From Rikenellaceae bacterium (lineage in GTDB: Bacteria > Bacteroidota > Bacteroidia > Bacteroidales > UBA932), in the NCBI GenBank assembly GCA_900769145.1, contig CAAGFN010000154.1:1-16615 (forward strand): a stretch of 16,615 bases of DNA. Direction: 5' to 3'. Below are positions 1-7,057 of the stretch, piece after piece. The position numbers and the translations under genes were made by a program. Within the stretch, counting starts at the first letter, position 1; each line of letters opens with the position of its first letter. Under the pieces are notes generated by a model, which saw nothing but the letters and a program-made list of their open reading frames with translations, had not been told where the DNA came from and did no database searches.

Positions 1-90
1 ACTCAAAGATCAAAACCTTTAGATCCCAACTACGAGGTGTAAGCGACTATACCTTCTTCATGTATAGAATCTATAAGATCTTTGGATAAC

Positions 91-261
91 TTAAACACGG
101 AACTTTGCAGGTGAGCCAACCTTTTCCAATATTTCTAACGAGCATTCCGGTTTTTCCTCCATATTGAGTTCTGCTGCATCAAGGGCAGCATCAATCTGAT
201 TCTCATTGCAGCTAATGAAAATAATGGACAAGCATATTACTAACGCCAGTATACGTCTCAT
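91..261 (-). pseudogene. Truncated lipoprotein gene (N-terminus of a TPR-type lipoprotein)
   Basis: A 56-codon frame starts at ATG 261 and stops at TAA 91-93. The protein opens with a lipoprotein signal: a basic MRR start, a hydrophobic core, then FISC with Cys18 as the likely lipidated residue. After it comes a stretch with AALDAAELNMEEKPE and SLEILEKV. This resembles the first helical repeat of large Bacteroidales tetratricopeptide lipoproteins, which run to several hundred residues, so this copy looks like a 5' stub. Just past the stop a second frame stays open for about 20 codons (reading LSKDLIDSIHEEGIV), which could mean a frameshift as well as truncation. A near-perfect promoter lies upstream, so the stub may still be transcribed. 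A genuine short lipoprotein cannot be excluded. Confidence 0.55.
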
Positions 262-304
262 AAAAGTCCCCTTAAATTAAAACTCCCTCCTACACATATA
301 TGCT

Positions 305-335
305 CAAAGATATAAACTATGATCAACTCTGCAAA
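305..335 (-). promoter_or_regulatory. Bacteroidetes-type promoter of the lipoprotein stub
   Basis: On the minus strand TTTG (332-335) is followed by exactly 19 nt and then TATCTTTG (305-312). This matches the Bacteroidetes primary-sigma consensus TTTG-N19-TAnnTTTG at every defined position. It predicts a start near 300 and a leader of about 40 nt before ATG 261. Confidence 0.75.
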
Positions 336-612
336 ATCGGAGCATGCCACTTATCCGTCATTATTTTCGAAGTGGTTGGTTAATAGCCGATTAATGTGAA
401 TATGGCTAGTATTGAGTCCAAGAGATGGAGGGGAGTGTTATTGTTCAGGTTAAACATTACTGTTTTGATGCAAAATAATAAAACAGTCCTCTAAGGACGA
501 GTCATGGCCAAGACGTCCGGACCGTTTCAAAGGAGGCATCAAAAACAGTTTAAGTTCAACCATTTAATATTTAACCTTAAATGGTCGCGTTCTTATCTAC
601 TATGAAATTATC
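336..612. other. Gene-free stretch with two perfect hairpins
   Basis: No coding frame was found here. Two perfect inverted repeats stand out. The first has arms ACTGTTTT (459-466) and AAAACAGT (480-487) around a 13-nt loop. The second has arms ACCATTTAA (559-567) and TTAAATGGT (577-585) around a 9-nt loop. The second lies just past the stop of the minus-strand ATPase (613) and could form a transcript-end hairpin, but a T-rich run follows only about 14 nt later, so a canonical terminator is not certain. Confidence 0.45.
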
Positions 613-1962
613 CTACAGTAATGGCGTCATATACAACGGCAGATAGGTTATGCCGTTTTCAATCTCCAGATCTTTTGAATGAAGTACATATGGAGTTGAA
701 AGGTACTGCCCGAACTTATTGATACATTTAGTCAATGAGTTCAACGTATAGTTTGTACCACTCTTTACTTCAATAGGCGAGATGTTATGTCGAGAGGTCA
801 CAGTCTCTTTCTGTATAAGGAAATCTATCTCCATGCGGTTAGATGCATCATCCTTGTCATAATTGCTGTAGAAGAACAGACTGTGACCAGCTGTCCTGAG
901 CATCTGTGCAACGATGTTTTCCACCAGCATACCCTCGTTTATCTCCAGCTTGTCAAACATCAACTTTTGATATATCTCATTCTGGACTATTCCTCTGGCA
1001 TTGAATGCCATTGAAATCAGAAGTCCAGTATCGCAGAAATAGCATTTGAGCGTAGTTCGTTCCTCATTAAGTTGCAAACCGATATTTGGAGCCGTGGTGT
1101 TGTAACATATATTCGCCAGACGAGCGTCATTCAACCAAAAGAATGCAGAATCATAATCTCTCATCCTGGCTTCATCATTAAGATCCGCAAGTTTAAACTT
1201 CTTCTCATTCTTCTGCAGCTGCCCTGGTATAGCTTCAAATATTGATGACACCTTAGTCGACGCTGAACCTGCGTATTTCTTTATGTCATTTCTATATAGT
1301 CTCAATATCTGCCTCTTGACAGCATCCACTTTCGCGAAATCCCTTGACTTTACATACTCCTTAACAGCCTGTGGCATTCCGCCCACAATAAGATACTGAC
1401 GGAAATACCTCATAGCCTCTCTATGAAAATCTCCCATCGGCTTATTTGTCTCAAAACACTTTCTAATGTATGGATACATAACTTCATCTCCCATAGCCCA
1501 CATAAACTCTTCGAAGTCCATCGGATACATCTCGATACCGTCTTCTTCGGAAGGGATAAGTATGTCATCAACATTTTTCTTTATGGATATAAGCGATCCT
1601 GTTTCAATATAATCAAAACGATGATCCTCCACCAGTGCCTTGATGGCCTCACGTGCACGAGGACATTTCTGAACCTCGTCAAAGATAATCAGTGATTTTC
1701 GCGGAGTAAGTTTCTTCTTATAATGCAGCTGTATATTCTGCAGAAGAGTATCAATATCCTCAAGATACTCATCAAACCAACCACGCACACGTGCAGGTGC
1801 CTTACTGAAATCAATAAGGATATATGATTCATACTCATTCTCAGCAAATTTTTCAACAATATAGCTCTTTCCTATACGTCTCGCACCCTCAATCATAAGG
1901 GCTGTAGTTCCATTTTTTTCGTTCTTCCATTGAAGAAGTTGATCATATATCTTTCTTTTCAT
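613..1962 (-). CDS. AAA family ATPase with C-terminal DUF4143-type domain
   Basis: This is a predicted cytosolic P-loop ATPase of 449 residues. The Walker A motif GARRIGKS is at about residues 26-33 and the Walker B LIIFDEVQ at about 91-98, followed by the sensor-like ETGSLIS. The C-terminal third holds EIDFLIQ (about 378-384) and SPIEVKSG (about 396-403). That spacing is typical of the PD-(D/E)xK-like DUF4143 half of this family. The family is greatly expanded in Bacteroidetes, and its partners and role are mostly unknown. The frame is open from a GTG at 1968, but ATG 1962 is the better start. The nearest intact gene is about 1 kb away, so it is probably a single-gene unit. Its promoter carries three identical 18-bp repeats. 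Base composition is more AT-rich than the 3038-12913 block. Confidence 0.85.
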   Translation of the reverse strand: MKRKIYDQLLQWKNEKNGTTALMIEGARRIGKSYIVEKFAENEYESYILIDFSKAPARVRGWFDEYLEDIDTLLQNIQLHYKKKLTPRKSLIIFDEVQKCPRAREAIKALVEDHRFDYIETGSLISIKKNVDDILIPSEEDGIEMYPMDFEEFMWAMGDEVMYPYIRKCFETNKPMGDFHREAMRYFRQYLIVGGMPQAVKEYVKSRDFAKVDAVKRQILRLYRNDIKKYAGSASTKVSSIFEAIPGQLQKNEKKFKLADLNDEARMRDYDSAFFWLNDARLANICYNTTAPNIGLQLNEERTTLKCYFCDTGLLISMAFNARGIVQNEIYQKLMFDKLEINEGMLVENIVAQMLRTAGHSLFFYSNYDKDDASNRMEIDFLIQKETVTSRHNISPIEVKSGTNYTLNSLTKCINKFGQYLSTPYVLHSKDLEIENGITYLPLYMTPLL

Positions 1963-1965
1963 AAT

Positions 1966-2051
1966 CACCTTTCCTAGATTTTTAGAGATAGGCCTTATAC
2001 ACCTTTCCTAGATTTTTGGACACCACAAATATACACCTTTCCTAGATTTTT
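1966..2051 (-). repeat. Three 18-bp direct repeats at an exact 34-bp period (candidate operator)
   Basis: The minus-strand motif AAAAATCTAGGAAAGGTG occurs without mismatch at 1966-1983, 2000-2017 and 2034-2051, separated by unrelated 16-bp gaps. Copy 3 fills the spacer between the -33 and -7 elements, copy 2 lies just after the predicted start of transcription, and copy 1 ends 3 nt before the ATPase ATG. About three helical turns per period puts all copies on one DNA face, as expected for cooperative binding. The binding protein is unknown. Copy 1 contains AGGAAAGG close to the start codon, so a translational role is also possible. Confidence 0.8.
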
Positions 2052-2056
2052 GCAAA
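2026..2056 (-). promoter_or_regulatory. Promoter of the DUF4143 ATPase
   Basis: TTTG (2053-2056) is followed by 19 nt and TATATTTG (2026-2033) on the minus strand, a full match to the Bacteroidetes consensus. The 19-nt spacer consists of one base plus a complete 18-bp repeat copy. The predicted start is near 2021, giving a leader of about 60 nt. Confidence 0.75.
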
Positions 2057-2137
2057 GCCATTTGACAAAACACTAATCAAAGCACAATTTCTATAGGTAA
2101 ATTACGGCAATAAGCCAAATTATTGCCAACATTTACC

Positions 2138-2492
2138 CTAATTATCCTTGTTCACAAACCCTTTTGCCTTAGGATAAACGCCTTCAAGTAAAGCATCTAA
2201 CGCCATAGAAATTACATCATTCGCACTCGGATTGGTCATAATACCTTCCGAATCCAGCCATAGTCCCATAAAGTTTAAGTTTCCGGTGAACCGGAGGCAT
2301 TACTCTGATCGTCTTTGCTTCTGCATAATCATTTGATGTTTCTGTCGTCTTCTTGTTCTGTTTTACTTTAGGTGTAGCCGTCTTTTTCTCTTTCACCAGA
2401 TGAGTATCAACATCTTGGGCCTGCTTCTGAACAGGATTGCTCGGTTGTCTATCCAACCCCAGGACTTCTCTGAAATTACTTATCTGATCCAT
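2138..2492 (-). pseudogene. Frameshifted ribbon-helix-helix-like DNA-binding protein
   Basis: The frame from ATG 2492 reads MDQISNFREVLGL, a charged linker rich in Lys and Thr, then TIRVMPPVHRKLKLYGTMAG. It then runs off into nonsense and stops at 2217. Dropping one T near 2250-2254 joins it to a second open frame that reads SEGIMTNPSANDVISMALDA and ends at TAG 2138-2140, giving about 117 residues. The joined C-terminus has a beta-strand (TIRVMP), a helix (VHRKLKLYGTMAG) and a second helix (SANDVISMALDALLE), the layout of a ribbon-helix-helix domain. Such proteins serve as antitoxins, plasmid or transposon partition factors, or relaxosome parts; nothing nearby says which. A sequencing error would look the same. 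Confidence 0.6.
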
Positions 2493-2610
2493 AGTTTAGA
2501 ATCATTAGCGTCCGGTAAAAATTCATAAACATTCTTTGAAAATGTTGACAGTTAGATAGTTACAGAGGCTTTGAGACCGCGCCGATTTGAAATTGGGGAG
2601 CCGATGGGGC

Positions 2611-2661
2611 GCCCCGAAACTTTATATTAATCGTCCGGAACTTTATACCGGGCACACATGG
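2611..2661 (+). repeat. 51-bp diverged direct repeat, copy A
   Basis: It runs from GCCCCGAAAC to ACACATGG and aligns with 2915-2964 with four substitutions and one single-base gap. Translated, both copies give a related peptide: APKLYINRPEL here and APKIYINRLGL in copy B. The one-base gap then breaks the frame in this copy. The shared core may be a decayed coding fragment. Confidence 0.7.
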
Positions 2662-2773
2662 GGCAGAGTATCAAACAAAGACCTATCGAAGGCGTGAACG
2701 GAGCTCCTGCAAATCACCGCGCAACTAGAAAAATTGTAAATTGTTGATTATCAAGGAGATGTAAAAATGCGCC

Positions 2774-2974
2774 TTGCTCGGTGAGACCAAATTGGTGCCA
2801 CCGCGCAAGGGTAAAAATGCTAATTATTTGAGTATCAAACATGTATATTTGCGTGTTGCGCGCGGTGATTTTCTTGAGAGAATGGGGCAGCAATTCCTTA
2901 ATTACGCAGGTGGTGCCCCGAAAATTTATATTAATCGTCTGGGACTTTTACCGGACACACATGGTTTAGAATAA
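2774..2974 (+). CDS. Possible small ORF of unknown function (doubtful)
   Basis: A 66-codon frame starts at TTG 2774 and ends at TAA 2972-2974. I do not recognise the product. Its middle reads SIKHVYLRVARGDFLERM and its end KIYINRLGLLPDTHGLE; the end is the part repeated in copy A. An unusually good Shine-Dalgarno-like AAGGAG lies a few bases before the ATG at 2767, but that ATG is in another frame and opens only five codons. The frame is closed just upstream by a stop at 2762. It may be a decayed 3' end of a longer gene, an unknown small protein, or chance. Confidence 0.2.
   Translation: MLGETKLVPPRKGKNANYLSIKHVYLRVARGDFLERMGQQFLNYAGGAPKIYINRLGLLPDTHGLE
2915..2964 (+). repeat. 51-bp diverged direct repeat, copy B
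   Basis: This is the partner of 2611-2661, starting 304 bp later. It is the copy in which the peptide frame stays open (APKIYINRLGLLPDTHG) through to the stop at 2972-2974. Confidence 0.7.
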
Positions 2975-3037
2975 GTTATATAATTACACTTTTACGCATT
3001 TACGCAGATAGCTGACTGTATATCCGACTCCTGGCTT

Positions 3038-5350
3038 TCAGAATTTTAATCCGGTACCGACAACGATCGAGCGGGGAAGGGAAGGGCCGTAGATGTATCC
3101 CGAATCACGCAGCTCGCCCTTGTCGAAATCCTTCTGATAGGCATTGAAGATGTTCTTCACGCCCGCGTGAACGCTGAGGCGGCAAATGCCGGCTATATCG
3201 AACTCATAGCTCAGCTTGCAGCCCATGTCCCAGAAAGGAGAAGTACGGACTGCCACGTCCACATCCGTACCGCTGCCGGCCATGTGCTGGACAAGCATAG
3301 GCCCTGTATATGTACCCGACAGATCGATATCGAAATTCTTGAAAGGGCTGTAGCAGGCAACGAAGTAGCCGTAGCAGTCCGGAGAACGGAACATCTCCCT
3401 TGTGGGTTCTACATTCTCATCATCACTCCACTGCTGCGCCTCATCATAACGGCTTCTCTGTACCGTCACGCCCGCCTGGAAACTCAGATTGCGTCCCACG
3501 GAGAGCTTGCCCTCGAAGGTTCCGCCGAACACCTTTGCGCTCGGGCCGTTATATCTTTCAGTGATGCTGCTCATACCCTCATCCGTCGTCTCGCCCGTCT
3601 GCCTGAGCGCATAGGTGTCCTTCAGCAAGGTAAAGAAGCCCTCCGCCATAAGATTCAGTTGCACGCTTCCGAAACTGTGGTACCAGTCACCCGAAAGACT
3701 GAAAGAATGCGAGCGCTCCTCCTTCAGGTCGTCCGCAAGGACTATGCGCATGCGTTCGCCGCCCGCCACCAAAACGTGCAGGTCCTCGTCGAAGGCCTGC
3801 GGAGCACGGAAGCCGCTTGCATAGATTGCACGGAATGCAAGGTCGCGGAAAGGACTGTAGCGGATATTCACACGCGGAGAGAAAATAGGCCTGCGGACGA
3901 GATTGTGCTTGTCCATACGCACTCCGGCAAGCAGGCTCCAATGCTCGTTCTTCCATTCGTTCTGCAGATAGGTTCCGAAGATGTGCACGGACTGATTTGT
4001 CTCGTGGTCATAGCCCAGAGAGATGTCGTGCAATCTGTCGTAATTGTACTCAAGTCCCACGGTAAGTTGGGCAGGCATAAATAACAGTCGGTCGAATTTG
4101 TAGGAATACTGAGCTCCGGCGACAGCGGTTAAGTCTTTGGTCTTTCCATAGGCATTGGGGTCCATCCCTCCACCGTAATAGCTGTTCCTGTTGATATGCT
4201 GCGCGGACACATACGCAATCCAGGCGTGCTTGCCCTCCGGATTCTGGCCTTCGTAACTAATTGAACCGCTGTTGTTTATATGTTCCGTCTGCTCGGCTAT
4301 CAGCGCCTCGTGCGCCGGTTTGTCCAGTCGGTCTCCTCCGCGGCGGAACTCTTTGAGCGCGTGGTATTCGAAATTGATCTTCGAATATGGAGTGACTCTT
4401 ATATGGCCTCTCGTGCCCATAGTCAGGGTATTGATGGTTGGGATATCCGTGAATCCGTCGGAATCGGCATCGTAGCCATCTCTTGCGCGTCTCTGGCCGA
4501 ATACGAAAACGCCTGCCCTGCCGTCATCGGAGACCATCGAGGCGTTGATGTTGGTATTGTTGTCGAAAGCGGGGCCTATGCCTATGGAGGTGAAATCGTG
4601 TCGGATTTCAGCACTTGACCTCTTCGCCTCTTTCGTGATGATATTTATGGTTCCACCGATGGCGGATGCTCCGAAAAGAGCCGAGCCTCCGCCCCTTACG
4701 ACCTCTACCCTTTCAATCATTTCGGCAGGGATCTGCTCCAGGCCATAAACACCTGCAAGTGCTGAGAAAATAGGCCTTGAGTCTATGAGTATCTGGGAAT
4801 AGTGGCCGTCCATACCGTTGATTCTCGCCTGGGCGAAGCCGCAGTTCTGGCAGTCATTTTCCACCCTCACTCCGGGCTGGAAGACAAGTCCGTCCGCAAG
4901 AGTCGGAGAAACGGTCTTGGTGAAAATGCTGTTGTCCACGACATTCACAAGGCTTGGGGCTTCCTTGCGCGAAGAATAGTTTCTCGTAGCGCTGAAGACG
5001 ACTTCGTCTATGGCGAGACTTTCCTCCTCAAGCTGGAAGTTGGCTTCATACGATTCTCCCTTTTTGAGTTCCAGCTTTATCGAGCTTTCTTTGTAGCCCA
5101 TGGACGTCGCGACCACTTCGAAAGTGCCCACAGGCAGGTTGCGCATAGTGTAATGCCCTGACGTAGAGGTCTGTGTACCTATATTGGTACCCTTCAGCAT
5201 TATGGTTATGAAAGGGAGATGTTCGCCTGTTATGGCGTCAGTCACGTGTCCCGATATACTTGTGTCCGATTTGGTCTGGGCATAGGACAGACCGCTCACG
5301 GACATAGAGAGCATAACCGCAATTGCGGCAAAAATATGTGATATTTTCAT
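3038..5350 (-). CDS. TonB-dependent outer-membrane receptor
   Basis: The 770-residue protein is full length for a single-component receptor. Residues 1-24 are a signal peptide ending SYA before QTK. A carboxypeptidase-D regulatory-like domain follows (about 31-110, with ISGHVTDAITGEHLPF), then a TonB-box-like DEVVFSA at 115-121. The plug spans about 125-240 and includes ERVEVVRGGGSALFGASA and GTINIIT. The rest is a beta-barrel ending in aromatic GTGLKF. The plug has a Cys pair, C167 and C170 (DCQNCGF), followed by ARINGMDGHYSQILIDSRPI, as in the siderophore, heme or cobalamin-like receptor branch and unlike the SusC glycan importers. There is no SusD partner. The His-rich gene upstream, 66 bp away, points to a metal or metal complex, but the substrate is inferred. 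A perfect palindrome lies in the gap just before the gene. Confidence 0.9.
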   Translation of the reverse strand: MKISHIFAAIAVMLSMSVSGLSYAQTKSDTSISGHVTDAITGEHLPFITIMLKGTNIGTQTSTSGHYTMRNLPVGTFEVVATSMGYKESSIKLELKKGESYEANFQLEEESLAIDEVVFSATRNYSSRKEAPSLVNVVDNSIFTKTVSPTLADGLVFQPGVRVENDCQNCGFAQARINGMDGHYSQILIDSRPIFSALAGVYGLEQIPAEMIERVEVVRGGGSALFGASAIGGTINIITKEAKRSSAEIRHDFTSIGIGPAFDNNTNINASMVSDDGRAGVFVFGQRRARDGYDADSDGFTDIPTINTLTMGTRGHIRVTPYSKINFEYHALKEFRRGGDRLDKPAHEALIAEQTEHINNSGSISYEGQNPEGKHAWIAYVSAQHINRNSYYGGGMDPNAYGKTKDLTAVAGAQYSYKFDRLLFMPAQLTVGLEYNYDRLHDISLGYDHETNQSVHIFGTYLQNEWKNEHWSLLAGVRMDKHNLVRRPIFSPRVNIRYSPFRDLAFRAIYASGFRAPQAFDEDLHVLVAGGERMRIVLADDLKEERSHSFSLSGDWYHSFGSVQLNLMAEGFFTLLKDTYALRQTGETTDEGMSSITERYNGPSAKVFGGTFEGKLSVGRNLSFQAGVTVQRSRYDEAQQWSDDENVEPTREMFRSPDCYGYFVACYSPFKNFDIDLSGTYTGPMLVQHMAGSGTDVDVAVRTSPFWDMGCKLSYEFDIAGICRLSVHAGVKNIFNAYQKDFDKGELRDSGYIYGPSLPRSIVVGTGLKF

Positions 5351-5380
5351 CGATTATTGTCGTTATTGATGCATCTTGTT

Positions 5381-5401
5381 GTCTGTAAAACGTTTACAGA
5401 C
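5381..5401. promoter_or_regulatory. Perfect 9-bp-arm palindrome before the TonB receptor gene
   Basis: Arms GTCTGTAAA (5381-5389) and TTTACAGAC (5393-5401) flank a 3-bp centre, ACG. It sits midway between the stop of the His-rich gene and the start of the receptor gene. No T-run follows on the minus strand, so it is not a standard terminator. It could be an operator for an internal promoter or an RNA hairpin that processes or attenuates the transcript. I see no good -7 element after it. Confidence 0.6.
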
Positions 5402-5416
5402 GGTTATGAGTAATCT

Positions 5417-5761
5417 TCAAGAAATCACCAACGACACAGGAGGAGCCCTCAGACCGAGGATGTGAGATATCGGAGTATTGACAAATGTCACTGACAGAGG
5501 GATGGATATTACTTCCTCGAAGCTAGGGAAGGGAACATCCATATGAAAGCTTTCCTCCGTCTGGAAAGTACTGTTCGAGAGCAGTTGGAGAACCTGGCAC
5601 TGCGCGTCTGTGTGGCTGTGCGACTTCGCACTCCATGGATGGGAGTGCACAATCCTGCCCGCCTCACCCTCATGGACGTGGGTAAAGAGGTTGGTCGATG
5701 CGAAGAAGAACGCAAACAACAGCAGCGACAGCGCGCCCGAAAATTTCGCCAATTTTCTCAA
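5417..5761 (-). CDS. Small His-rich exported or membrane-anchored protein
   Basis: The 114-residue product has a basic start (MRKLAK), one hydrophobic segment at about 8-22 (ALSLLLFAFFFA), and then a histidine cluster: HVH at 28-30, HSH at 39-41 and HSH at 48-50. The hydrophobic segment should place the His cluster outside the cytoplasm. Proteins of this shape in Bacteroidetes often precede TonB receptors and metal transport genes, so periplasmic metal binding is the likely role; this is inference. The frame has no upstream ATG. TTG 5761 gives the best signal sequence, and TTG 5752 is an alternative. A TATCTTTG element lies only 8 nt upstream, which would make the transcript almost leaderless. 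It lies 57 bp after the radical SAM gene and 66 bp before the receptor gene. Confidence 0.7.
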   Translation of the reverse strand: MRKLAKFSGALSLLLFAFFFASTNLFTHVHEGEAGRIVHSHPWSAKSHSHTDAQCQVLQLLSNSTFQTEESFHMDVPFPSFEEVISIPLSVTFVNTPISHILGLRAPPVSLVIS

Positions 5762-5769
5762 AACGGCGG

Positions 5770-5777
5770 CAAAGATA
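5770..5777 (-). promoter_or_regulatory. Candidate -7 element for the His-rich/TonB receptor pair
   Basis: TATCTTTG on the minus strand matches TAnnTTTG exactly. At the expected distance upstream there is only a T-rich TTAA, not TTTG, so the -33 element is weak. That could mean the promoter depends on an activator. If used, transcription would start within a few bases of the TTG start codon. Confidence 0.4.
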
Positions 5778-5818
5778 TGAAAATATGCCTGAAAAAATTA
5801 ATGGAGCGGCGCAAAAAA

Positions 5819-7042
5819 TCAGCGTTTGAGAGCGGCCATTATATTCGCCGGGGCACGGTGGGCTAGCAGTTCGCGCTTCATGAAATCCATCGCGGGAGCG
5901 ACGTGGTCGAAGAAGCGGTAATAGCCCTCGCATAGATAATTCAGGCCGGCCTCCCCCTCTGAGCTACGGATGAAACGATTCTTGGGGCATTCGCCATTGC
6001 AGGCGAAAAGATATTGACACTCAAGACATTGGCGCGGGAGCGATTTCATCTTTGCCTCTCCGAAATCCTGCTCCCTGTCGCTGTACATCATCTCGATGAG
6101 GGTGTTCTCGCGTATATTTCCCAGCTTGTATTCCGGGAAGACGAAATGGTCGCAGGTATAGACATCCCCGTTAAACTCCATCACGCCGGCATGACCACAG
6201 GTCCTGGCAAGGGTGCATACCCCTGGCTGCTCCCCTACCCAGTTGGCCAGGGTGGAGTCGAACAGCTGGACGTAATACTGCCCCACATCATTGCGGACCC
6301 ATTCGTCGAAGATCGCACAAAGGAAATCGCCCCACTGCTTCGGCTTCACGGAGAAGGGTGCCAGCGGCAGATTATCGCTGTCGGCCGGACAGGCGAGGTG
6401 ACGGCCGTCCGAATGTGGCATAATCCTCTCGACAATAGGCGTAAACTGGATATAATGGCATTGTATGTCCTTGAAGAAACGGTAGAACTCCAGAGGATAA
6501 TCCCCATTGAAATCGTTGACCACGGCAAGGGCATTCCACTCGACTCCATAGCGGTTCAGGAGTTCTATTCCCCTCATCACTTTGGAGAATGAGGGTTTCC
6601 CATTGACACTATGGCGATAGCGGTCGTGGAAGCGCTCGGGTCCGTCGATGGAGACGCCTACCAGCCAGCCGTTATCCCGGAAAAAGCGGCACCACTCATC
6701 GTTCAGCAGGATGCCGTTGGTCTGAATGCAATTGTCGATATGCCTTCCCCGCGCATATTTTTTCTGGAGGCTGACGACCTTCCTGAAAAATGACGGGGAC
6801 CTCAGCAGGGCCTCTCCCCCGTGCCAGGTGAAAAGTACCTGCGGCATAGTCTGAGACTCGATGTACTGACTGATGAAACGTTCGAGGAGTTCCTCGCTCA
6901 TCTCGTACATCCTGGAATTATCCCCTTTGTACAGATTTTTCTTTTCCAGATAGTAGCAATACTCGCAGGCAAGATTACAGCCAGGCCCTGCCGGCTTGGC
7001 CATAACGTACAGGGGCCGCGAAAAAGGGGCTATCGTATCCAT
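5819..7042 (-). CDS. chuR: Anaerobic sulfatase-maturating-type radical SAM/SPASM enzyme
   Basis: Members of this family convert an active-site Cys or Ser of type I sulfatases to formylglycine without oxygen, using S-adenosylmethionine. The 407-residue protein has the radical SAM cluster motif C22-x3-C26-x2-C29 (CNLACEYC) after KPAGPGC and the glycine-rich FTWHGGEALL at 71-80. QLFDSTLANWVG places Asp262 at the position of the family's catalytic base. Its C-terminal SPASM cysteines are C276, C282, C297, C339, C342, C348, C352 and C371, the set expected to hold two auxiliary 4Fe-4S clusters. Length and motifs fit the Bacteroides ChuR/anSME group closely. No sulfatase gene lies in the window, so its substrate would be encoded elsewhere. 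It starts 15 nt after the epimerase gene, so the two are probably co-transcribed. A related peptide-modifying SPASM enzyme is less likely. Confidence 0.85.
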   Translation of the reverse strand: MDTIAPFSRPLYVMAKPAGPGCNLACEYCYYLEKKNLYKGDNSRMYEMSEELLERFISQYIESQTMPQVLFTWHGGEALLRSPSFFRKVVSLQKKYARGRHIDNCIQTNGILLNDEWCRFFRDNGWLVGVSIDGPERFHDRYRHSVNGKPSFSKVMRGIELLNRYGVEWNALAVVNDFNGDYPLEFYRFFKDIQCHYIQFTPIVERIMPHSDGRHLACPADSDNLPLAPFSVKPKQWGDFLCAIFDEWVRNDVGQYYVQLFDSTLANWVGEQPGVCTLARTCGHAGVMEFNGDVYTCDHFVFPEYKLGNIRENTLIEMMYSDREQDFGEAKMKSLPRQCLECQYLFACNGECPKNRFIRSSEGEAGLNYLCEGYYRFFDHVAPAMDFMKRELLAHRAPANIMAALKR

Positions 7043-7057
7043 TCTGCCAGACCGGGA

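Larger units (their letters stand above)
2493..3037. other. Gene-poor repeat-scrambled region
   Basis: No recognisable gene is present. Several short sequences recur: the 51-bp pair listed separately; GAGTATCAAACA at 2666 and 2830; CACCGCGCAA at 2715-2724 and 2799-2808, with an inverted relative at 2856-2871; GTAAAAATGC at 2761-2770 and 2811-2820; GTTTAGAAT at 2494-2502 and 2964-2972. GTCCGGTAAAA (2510-2520) is matched in inverted orientation by TTTTACCGGAC (2946-2956), so the block is nearly bracketed by an 11-bp inverted repeat. GGGGCGCCCC at 2606-2615 is a perfect palindrome. The order of shared words differs between the two halves, so this is a rearranged duplication, not a clean tandem repeat. 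Confidence 0.5.

Noticed and set aside
1966..2051. Three spaced repeats as a mini CRISPR array
   Set aside because: Repeats are 18 bp with 16-bp gaps, shorter than CRISPR units, lie in a promoter up to the start codon, and no cas gene is present.
3167..4084. A 305-codon plus-strand frame
   Set aside because: It lies fully inside the TonB receptor gene on the opposite strand and is a codon-bias shadow.
5351..5416. A cobalamin riboswitch before the TonB receptor
   Set aside because: The gap is only 66 bp and shows no B12-box; only a simple palindrome is present.
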